A stretch of 64,000 bases of DNA from Bacillus spongiae (GTDB taxonomy: Bacteria > Bacillota > Bacilli > Bacillales > Bacillaceae_K). This document shows, piece by piece, positions 54,789-64,000 of the stretch. A model generated the notes under the pieces. It saw nothing but the letters and a program-made list of their open reading frames with translations. It made no database searches and had not been told where the DNA came from. The translations under genes and the position numbers were made by a program. The stretch is taken from positions 186,001-250,000 of the forward strand of contig NZ_JBBAXC010000002.1 in the NCBI RefSeq assembly GCF_037120725.1, given 5' to 3'. Each line of letters begins with the position of its first letter. Positions within the stretch are counted from its first letter, which is position 1.

Positions 54789-56072
54789 ATGAACAACTGG
54801 ATAATTAGAAATGGAAAGATGTTGGATGAAAATAACGAGCTGTTCTCAACCGACATTCGTATACAAAATGGAGTCATTACAGAAATGGGTGGAAAGCTTG
54901 TTTCCCGAGGAGAGGAAGAATGGGATGCAAAGGGAAACTTGGTTGCACCAGGTTTTGTTGATTTGCACGTGCATTTAAGAGAACCTGGCGGTGAAAAGAA
55001 AGAGACGATAGAAACGGGTACCTTAGCTGCAGCGAAAGGTGGTTTTACCACAATTGCTGCCATGCCTAACACAAGGCCTGTTCCGGACACGGTCGATCAC
55101 CTTACAAGTCTTAATCAAAAAATAAATGAAAAGGCACATGTCCGTGTTTTACCGTATGCATCCATTACAGAGCGACAAATAGGAGAAAAGCTTACTGATT
55201 TTGAAAGTTTAAAAAATAATGGAGCCTTTGCGTTTACAGATGATGGTGTTGGTGTTCAAAACGCAGATACAATGCTACAAGCTATGAAAAAGGCTCAGAA
55301 ATTATCAGCTAGTATCGTAGCACACTGTGAAGAGAATACGCTAATTCATGATGGGGCTATACATGAGGGAAATTATTCTGAAGAACATAACATTCCTGGA
55401 ATTCCGTCTGTATGTGAATCTGTTCATATAGCACGGGATGTATTATTAGCAGAAGCAACCGGTTGTCATTATCACGTTTGCCATATTTCTACTAAATCTT
55501 CTGTCAGGGTTGTACGTGATGCGAAAAGAGCAGGAATACCTGTTACAGCAGAAGTGACGCCACATCATCTCTTATTATCAGAGGATGATATTCCAGGTAA
55601 CGATGCTAACTTTAAAATGAATCCTCCACTTCGAGGAAAAGAGGATCAAGCTGCATTGTTAGAAGGGCTATTAGACGGAACGATAGATTTTATTGCAACG
55701 GACCATGCACCACATACAAAAGAAGAAAAGGGTGAGGGGATGATGTTAGCACCATTTGGCATTGTTGGGCTTGAAACAGCATTTCCACTGTTATACACCA
55801 ATTTAGTAGAAAAAGGAATTATTACGTTAAAGCAGCTTGTAGATTGGTTAACGATTAGACCAGCTGAAACCTTTAATCTTCCATTCGGAAAGATAACGGA
55901 AGGTATGACGGCGGATATTACCCTAATTGATCTGCAGTCAGAAAAAGAAATCGACCCGTCAACCTTCCTTTCGAAAGGAAAAAACACTCCTTTTGAAGGA
56001 TGGAATTGTAAAGGCTGGCCAATCGCCACTTGGTTTAATGGAAAACTTGTATGGGAGGATGAACAACAATGA
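54789..56072 (+). CDS. pyrC: Dihydroorotase
   Basis: A 427-residue zinc amidohydrolase that cyclises carbamoyl-aspartate to dihydroorotate. The metal-binding motif is [10 protein letters not shown]; the class I motif DHAPHT contains the catalytic Asp. [11 protein letters not shown] is conserved. The N-terminal strands starting [12 protein letters not shown] form the composite beta domain. It overlaps pyrAA by 4 bp. Confidence 0.97.
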   Translation: MNNWIIRNGKMLDENNELFSTDIRIQNGVITEMGGKLVSRGEEEWDAKGNLVAPGFVDLHVHLREPGGEKKETIETGTLAAAKGGFTTIAAMPNTRPVPDTVDHLTSLNQKINEKAHVRVLPYASITERQIGEKLTDFESLKNNGAFAFTDDGVGVQNADTMLQAMKKAQKLSASIVAHCEENTLIHDGAIHEGNYSEEHNIPGIPSVCESVHIARDVLLAEATGCHYHVCHISTKSSVRVVRDAKRAGIPVTAEVTPHHLLLSEDDIPGNDANFKMNPPLRGKEDQAALLEGLLDGTIDFIATDHAPHTKEEKGEGMMLAPFGIVGLETAFPLLYTNLVEKGIITLKQLVDWLTIRPAETFNLPFGKITEGMTADITLIDLQSEKEIDPSTFLSKGKNTPFEGWNCKGWPIATWFNGKLVWEDEQQ

Positions 56073-57157
56073 AAAGACAACTTCTATTAGAGGATGGTAC
56101 ATCTTTTATCGGTGAAGGATTTGGAGGGGAAGTAGATTCTATAGGTGAGGTGGTATTTAATACCGGGATGACAGGGTATCAAGAAATCCTATCAGACCCA
56201 TCTTATTGTGGACAAATCATCACCTTCACCTATCCCTTAATTGGTAATTATGGAATTAACAGAGATGATTTTGAATCGATTAGTCCAGCAATCAAAGGAA
56301 TGATTGTACGAGAAGTGGCAGACTTTCCATCAAATTGGCGTAGTGAAGAAAGCTTATTAGGTTTACTAAAGGAAAAAAATATACCCGGAATAGCCGGAAT
56401 TGATACAAGAATGCTAACAAGGAAAATTCGTCAGTATGGTACGATCAAAGGAATGATTTGTTCTGCTGAAGAGAATCAAGAAGACTTATTAGCAAAGCTA
56501 AAAGGTACAAAACTTGCTAATGACCAAGTAAAACAAGTTTCCACTCAATCTGCTTATGCAAGTCCAGGAAGAGGGAAGCGTGTAGTATTAGTTGATTTCG
56601 GAATGAAACACGGTATTTTAAGAGAACTGAATAGAAGAAATTGTGATGTGATCGTTGTCCCTTATAATACAACGGCTGAAAAGATTCGCTCGCTGAAGCC
56701 AGATGGAATTATGCTTTCAAATGGACCTGGAGATCCAAAAGATGTTCCTGAAGCGATTGAAATGATAAAAGAGATCTTAGGTGAGATTCCTTTGTTTGGT
56801 ATTTGTTTAGGCCATCAATTATTTGCGCTAGCTTGTGGTGCAGATACGTACAAAATGAAATTTGGCCATAGGGGTTCTAACCATCCTGTGAAAGACTTAC
56901 GAACTGGAAAAGTGGCTATAACATCACAAAATCACGGATATTCCGTGCTAGAAAGCTCTTTAGCATCGACGAAATTAGAAGTTACTCATCTTGCCATCAA
57001 TGATCAATCCATTGAAGGGTTAAAACATGCATCAGCACCAGCATTTACGGTCCAATATCATCCGGAAGCTTCACCAGGGCCAGAGGATGCGAATGGTTTA
57101 TTCCAGGAATTTATTGAACTAATGGAGGAAGCTCGAAAGGAGACTCAACATGCCTAA
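56069..57157 (+). CDS. pyrAA: Carbamoyl-phosphate synthase, pyrimidine-specific small chain
   Basis: A 362-residue glutaminase subunit. The class I amidotransferase nucleophile lies in [15 protein letters not shown]; the His-Glu pair is in [12 protein letters not shown]. The N-terminal half ([20 protein letters not shown]) contacts the large chain. It supplies ammonia to PyrAB. ATG overlaps the pyrC end; an 8-bp overlap with pyrAB indicates coupled synthesis. Confidence 0.97.
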   Translation: MKRQLLLEDGTSFIGEGFGGEVDSIGEVVFNTGMTGYQEILSDPSYCGQIITFTYPLIGNYGINRDDFESISPAIKGMIVREVADFPSNWRSEESLLGLLKEKNIPGIAGIDTRMLTRKIRQYGTIKGMICSAEENQEDLLAKLKGTKLANDQVKQVSTQSAYASPGRGKRVVLVDFGMKHGILRELNRRNCDVIVVPYNTTAEKIRSLKPDGIMLSNGPGDPKDVPEAIEMIKEILGEIPLFGICLGHQLFALACGADTYKMKFGHRGSNHPVKDLRTGKVAITSQNHGYSVLESSLASTKLEVTHLAINDQSIEGLKHASAPAFTVQYHPEASPGPEDANGLFQEFIELMEEARKETQHA

Positions 57158-60100
57158 ACGTACAGATATTCAATCCATCCTTGTAATAGGGTCAGGTCCA
57201 ATTATTATCGGACAAGCTGCAGAATTTGATTACGCAGGAACACAAGCATGCATGGCTTTAAAAGAAGAAGGGTATCGTGTCATACTTGTTAATTCAAATC
57301 CAGCGACAATCATGACAGATGCAGAAATTGCAGATAAAGTGTACATCGAGCCACTAACACTTGAGTTTGTAAGTAAAATAATTCGAAAAGAACGTCCTGA
57401 TGCTATTTTGCCAACTTTAGGTGGGCAAACAGGGTTGAACATGGCTGTAGAACTTGCGGAAGCGGGAGTTCTAGAGGAGTGTTCTGTAGAAATATTAGGA
57501 ACGAAGCTTGATGCGATTCAGCAAGCAGAAGATCGAGATTTATTCCGCAGCTTAATGAATGAATTGGGTGAGCCGGTTCCAGAGAGTGAAATTATTCATA
57601 ATCTTGATGAAGCGTATAGCTTTGTGGAAGAGATTGGGTATCCAGTGATTGTTCGTCCCGCCTTTACATTAGGAGGAACGGGTGGTGGAATCTGTCATAA
57701 TGAAACGGAATTAATTGAGATTGTTACATCTGGTTTAAAGTATAGTCCTGTTACACAATGCTTATTAGAAAAAAGTATTGCGGGCTATAAAGAGATTGAA
57801 TATGAGGTAATGAGAGATGCGGATGATCATGCCATTGTCGTTTGTAACATGGAGAATATTGATCCTGTAGGTATTCATACAGGTGACTCCATTGTAGTAG
57901 CACCCTCTCAAACGTTAAGTGACCGCGAATATCAGATGCTACGTAACACTTCATTAAAGATTATTAGAGAGTTAGGGATCGAGGGAGGATGTAATGTCCA
58001 ATTGGCACTTGATCCAGATAGCTTCCAATACTATATCATTGAAGTTAATCCGCGCGTAAGTCGGTCTTCCGCTTTAGCCTCTAAAGCAACGGGATATCCA
58101 ATTGCAAAGCTAGCGGCTAAAATTGCGGTAGGATTGACTTTAGATGAAATGGAAAACCCGGTGACTGGGAAAACCTACGCATGTTTTGAACCATCATTAG
58201 ATTATGTAGTAACCAAAATACCACGTTGGCCTTTTGATAAGTTTGAAGCGGCAAAACGGAACCTTGGTACACAAATGAAAGCAACTGGTGAAGTGATGGC
58301 AATCGGACGAACATTTGAGGAGTCACTTCTAAAAGCGATTCGTTCACTTGAGAGCAATGTTTATCATATTGAACTTGAAGATGGTCATCAATTTGAAGAT
58401 AAATTAATTGAGAAAAGAATACGAAAAGCTGGTGATGAGCGCCTATTCTATATTGGAGAAGCGTTACGAAGAGGAAGGACAATCGAAGAAATTCACGAAT
58501 GGAGTAAGATTGATGTATTTTTCTTAAATAAAATGAGAAGAATAATAGAATTTGAGAGCATTCTTGCTGAGAATACATTCTCTTACGAACTAACGAATGA
58601 AGCAAAACGGTTAGGATTTTCTGATATAACCATAGCCAAACTTTGGGGTGTTCGTGAAAAGGAAGTCTATGATTGGAGACGAGAGAAGGACATTATCCCT
58701 GTGTATAAAATGGTTGATACATGTGCAGCTGAATTCGAATCTGAAACGCCATATTTTTACGGTACTTACGAGCAGGAGAATGAGTCGATTGTAACGGAAA
58801 AGGAAAGTGTGGTTGTATTAGGGTCAGGGCCGATTCGAATTGGGCAAGGAATCGAGTTTGATTATGCGACAGTCCATTCTGTCTGGGCAATTAAAGAAGC
58901 GGGCTATGAAGCCATTATTGTGAATAACAATCCAGAAACCGTTTCAACTGATTTTAGTATTTCTGATAAGCTCTATTTTGAGCCATTGACGATTGAAGAT
59001 GTCATGCATATTATTGATCTGGAGAAGCCAAAGGGCGTCGTTGTTCAATTTGGTGGACAAACAGCTATTAATTTAGCTGACGAGTTAGTCAAACGAGGAG
59101 TCAAGATTTTAGGAACATCTTTAGAGGATCTTGATCGCGCTGAAAATCGTGATAAGTTTGAACAAACACTTTCACAATTAAACATTCCTCAGCCGGCTGG
59201 TAAAACGGCATTCTCGGTTGAAGAAGCTGTTGCGATTGCTCGTGATATTAGTTATCCAGTGCTTGTAAGACCTTCTTATGTGCTTGGTGGTAGAGCGATG
59301 GAAATCGTTTATCAAGAAGATGATTTATTGAAATATATGACAAATGCGGTAAAAGTAAATCCAGAGCATCCTGTATTAATTGACCGATATTTATTAGGAA
59401 AAGAAATTGAGGTTGATGCCATCTCTGATGGTGAAACTGTAATTATACCAGGAATAATGGAGCATATAGAGCGAGCGGGTGTTCATTCAGGTGATTCGAT
59501 CGCAGTGTACCCACCGCAAAAGTTAACAGAAGAACAAAAAGAAACGATTGTTCATTATACGACAAAAATAGCAAAGGGTCTAAATATTATTGGCCTGCTA
59601 AATATTCAATATGTCATTTCAAAAGGAGAAGTATTTGTCCTTGAAGTAAATCCAAGATCTTCGAGAACGGTTCCTTTCTTAAGTAAAATTACGGGTGTGC
59701 CAATGGCGAATATTGCGACAAAAGCTCTGCTTGGTCATAACTTAGTTTCCATGGGCTATTCCCCGGGACTTGTACCGGAAAAGTCAGGGGTTTATGTTAA
59801 GGTACCAGTGTTTTCCTTTGCTAAATTAAGAAGAGTAGATATAACTTTAGGCCCTGAAATGAAATCAACCGGTGAAGTTATGGGGAAAGATTTCACATTA
59901 GAAAAAGCTTTATATAAAGGTATGGTTGCGGCTGGAATGGAAATTAAGACACATGGTTCTGTTCTACTTACCGTAGCCGATAAGGATAAAAAAGAGGCTA
60001 TAGGCATAGCACAACGCTTCATAAATATTGGATATCAAATCTTAGCAACGAAAGGGACGGCAAGCTACTTAGAGCAAGCAAACATCCCTGTAAAAGAGGT

Positions 60101-60355
60101 TGATAAAATTGGTTCAGATGGACCGACGTTGTTAGATGTGATTCAAAGTGGTCAAACACAGCTTGTTATCAATACGTTAACGAAAGGAAAGCAACCAGCA
60201 CGAGATGGGTTCCGCATTCGAAGAGAGTCGGTTGAAAATGGTATTCCATGCTTAACATCATTAGATACAGCAGAGGCTATCCTCCAAGTAGTGGAATCGA
60301 TAACGTTTTCAGCAGACCCATTAACAAAGATGACAAACACTCAGGTGAACAAATA

Positions 60356-60356
<1 letters not shown>
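57150..60356 (+). CDS. pyrAB: Carbamoyl-phosphate synthase, pyrimidine-specific large chain
   Basis: A 1068-residue enzyme with duplicated ATP-grasp halves ([20 protein letters not shown] at the start; [20 protein letters not shown] near residue 553) and a C-terminal MGS-like allosteric domain ([20 protein letters not shown]). It makes carbamoyl phosphate from bicarbonate, ATP and glutamine-derived ammonia. Length is close to B. subtilis PyrAB (1071). Its stop overlaps the pyrK start. Confidence 0.98.
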
Positions 60357-62745
<2,389 letters not shown>

Positions 62746-62746
<1 letters not shown>

Positions 62747-63372
62747 TGAGAAAAGAAATCGCTGAAAAACTATTAGAGATTGAGGCTGTCTTCTTACAAC
62801 CAAATGACCCCTTTACTTGGTCTTCTGGTATACAATCACCAGTTTATTGTGATAATCGGTTAACGTTAGCATATCCTCAGCTTCGTAAGCAGATTGCCAC
62901 CGGGTTAGCAGATCTCGTTTCAACTCACTTTCCGGAAGCAGAGGTAGTAGCTGGAACAGCAACAGCCGGGATTCCTCATGCAGCATGGGTTAGTGATGTT
63001 TTAGACTTACCTATGAGTTATGTTCGTTCAAAGGCGAAGAAGCATGGGAAAGGGAACCAAATAGAAGGAGCCATTCAAGAGGGACAAAAAGTTGTTGTTA
63101 TTGAAGATTTAATTTCAACAGGTGGAAGCTCCATAAATGCGGTCAAAGCACTTGAAGAAGCGGGATGTGAGGTGCTTGGAGTGGTCTCCATTTTCACTTA
63201 TGAATTAGCGAAAAGTGCACAAGCATTTGAAGCAGAGGGCATAGAAGTTTATAGTTTGTCAGATTTCCATACGCTACTAGAAGTAGCTGTGGAGAAAAAA
63301 ATAATCGACGATAAGGAATTTCATTCTCTTCAACAATGGTGCAGAAATCCTTTGGATTGGAAAACCCCTTGA
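62746..63372 (+). CDS. pyrE: Orotate phosphoribosyltransferase
   Basis: A 208-residue enzyme forming OMP from orotate and PRPP. PRPP motif [34 protein letters not shown] and [16 protein letters not shown] (flexible loop) are typical. ATG 62746 at TAATG with GGGAGAG upstream. Last gene of the pyr operon; I see no convincing terminator for it in the 150 bp that follow. Confidence 0.97.
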
Positions 63373-63509
63373 CTAACTGAGAGATAATAGCCTCTGAAAT
63401 TAATTTAAAAAGCAGTCAACTCGTAGAAAAAGGGGATAACTGAATTAATTAATGGGTTCTCTCTTTTTAGAGGAAAAGTCGAAAAAAATAGTTAGTACGA
63501 TAAATGGGA

Positions 63510-63545
63510 GAAAAAAGAGCATTGATTATTAAATCAATGCTCTTA
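63510..63545 (-). terminator. Terminator of the DUF2199 gene
   Basis: On the minus strand, AGAGCATTGATT / AATCAATGCTCT with a TTTTTT tail, overlapping the stop codon. It may also stop pyr transcripts weakly. Confidence 0.75.
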
Positions 63546-64000
63546 CTCTTCGCTATCATTATTCACACAAAGTTTTTCAGCTATTTCTTGTACCCGTTCA
63601 AGTGTCATTCCGTTTCTAAATTCCACTGCCAAAGGATGGTCAGTTGGTTCAAGTTCAACATAAGGTCTAATTCCACCTTCTCTGTGGTGAACCCTTGCCT
63701 TCAAGTTTATCGTATCAGGATAGCAAGGCAGTGCAGTAGAAAACCAACCAACCATCGGCTCTAATCGTTCTGGATTATCCCAATCCTCTTTTACTTTATT
63801 ATAATTAGCTTCGCTTAACGAAACCCAAACCCCCCATATGAACTCTTCATCAGTGCCGATTATAGGAATTTCAACACATCCTCTAATAAAGAAATGTTCA
63901 TTGTCCATCACGCATAAGTCTTTACTAAGTTTAAACCGCTCTTGCCGTTCTTCAGGTGGGAGGAATTCGTAATAGACAGGTGCGACGGTTCCATAGCTGG
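63543..64000 (-). CDS. DUF2199 family protein, cut by the right edge
   Basis: The frame is open from the right window edge to TAA at 63543, giving 152 visible residues. It reads VAPVYYEFLPPEERQERF, then EHFFIRGCVEIPIIG, FIWGVWVSLSEANYNKVKED, and HREGGIRPYVELEPTDHPLA. This fits DUF2199, usually 160-190 residues with an N-terminal CxxC that would lie beyond the edge. An internal ATG at 63911 is not the start, because family sequence continues upstream of it. Function unknown; soluble protein. It is convergent with pyrE. Confidence 0.85.
   Translation of the reverse strand, partial: SYGTVAPVYYEFLPPEERQERFKLSKDLCVMDNEHFFIRGCVEIPIIGTDEEFIWGVWVSLSEANYNKVKEDWDNPERLEPMVGWFSTALPCYPDTINLKARVHHREGGIRPYVELEPTDHPLAVEFRNGMTLERVQEIAEKLCVNNDSEE

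Noticed and set aside
58117-58605. Long minus-strand frame inside pyrAB
   Set aside because: Antisense to a highly conserved carbamoyl-phosphate synthase domain; no independent signals.

Overview
This window is a low-GC chromosomal segment from an endospore-forming Bacillaceae (Bacillus sensu lato). It carries the ylb-dcw-spoIIG-ylm-divIVA-pyr superlocus known from Bacillus subtilis. Genus-level signs are spoVD, spoVE, spoIIGA, sigE, sigG and ylbO, a bacillithiol gene (bshC), an Ile T-box before ileS and three PyrR attenuators in the pyr operon. Almost every gene can be matched to a B. subtilis counterpart by sequence and order, so species-specific interest lies in the departures from that order.

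Layout. 1-18 kb is the ylb region: ylbF (cut by the left edge), ylbG, several unassigned ORFs, a putative ylbH leader RNA, rsmD, coaD, ylbJ-ylbM, ylbN-rpmF, a divergent crotonase, ylbO and ylbP. It continues with a biotin-dependent acyl-CoA carboxylase operon (yngH-yngHB-yngE type, with a candidate CcpA site), panE, a DUF3397 protein and bshC. 19-38.5 kb is the division and cell wall cluster: mraZ-rsmH-ftsL-pbpB, an inserted segment, spoVD-murE-(MurF-like stub)-mraY-murD-spoVE, divIB-ylxW-ylxX-sbp, ftsA-ftsZ. 38.6-41.7 kb is spoIIGA-sigE-sigG. 42.4-46.5 kb is ylmC-D-E-sepF-ylmG-ylmH-divIVA. 46.5-51.5 kb is T-box-ileS, a small ORF, lspA and rluD. 51.5-63.4 kb is pyrR-P-B-C-AA-AB-K-D-F-E, the complete de novo UMP pathway with its regulator and uracil transporter. 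A DUF2199 gene runs off the right edge.

How it works together. The dcw genes make lipid II precursors and the septal machinery. pbpB/ftsL/divIB/ftsA/ftsZ serve division, whereas spoVD/spoVE are the sporulation counterparts. sigE and sigG follow immediately, and their compartment-specific promoters can be read in the sequence: a sigma-E-type promoter before spoVD, a 22-bp-spaced Spo0A-type promoter before spoIIGA, and a sigma-F/G-type promoter before sigG. The pyr operon is controlled by PyrR acting on three leader attenuators.

Main departures. (1) Two intergenic islands (about 24.66-25.27 and 41.72-42.39 kb) hold the same modular, hairpin-rich repeat family in opposite orientation, with compensatory base changes between copies. 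(2) murG and murB are absent between spoVE and divIB. (3) A 147-residue MurF N-domain-like stub sits at the ancestral murF position between murE and mraY. (4) A foreign-looking ORF with three internal repeats lies between pbpB and spoVD. (5) ylmA, bpr and ylyA are not at their B. subtilis positions. I saw no tRNA, rRNA, CRISPR array, complete IS element or prophage.
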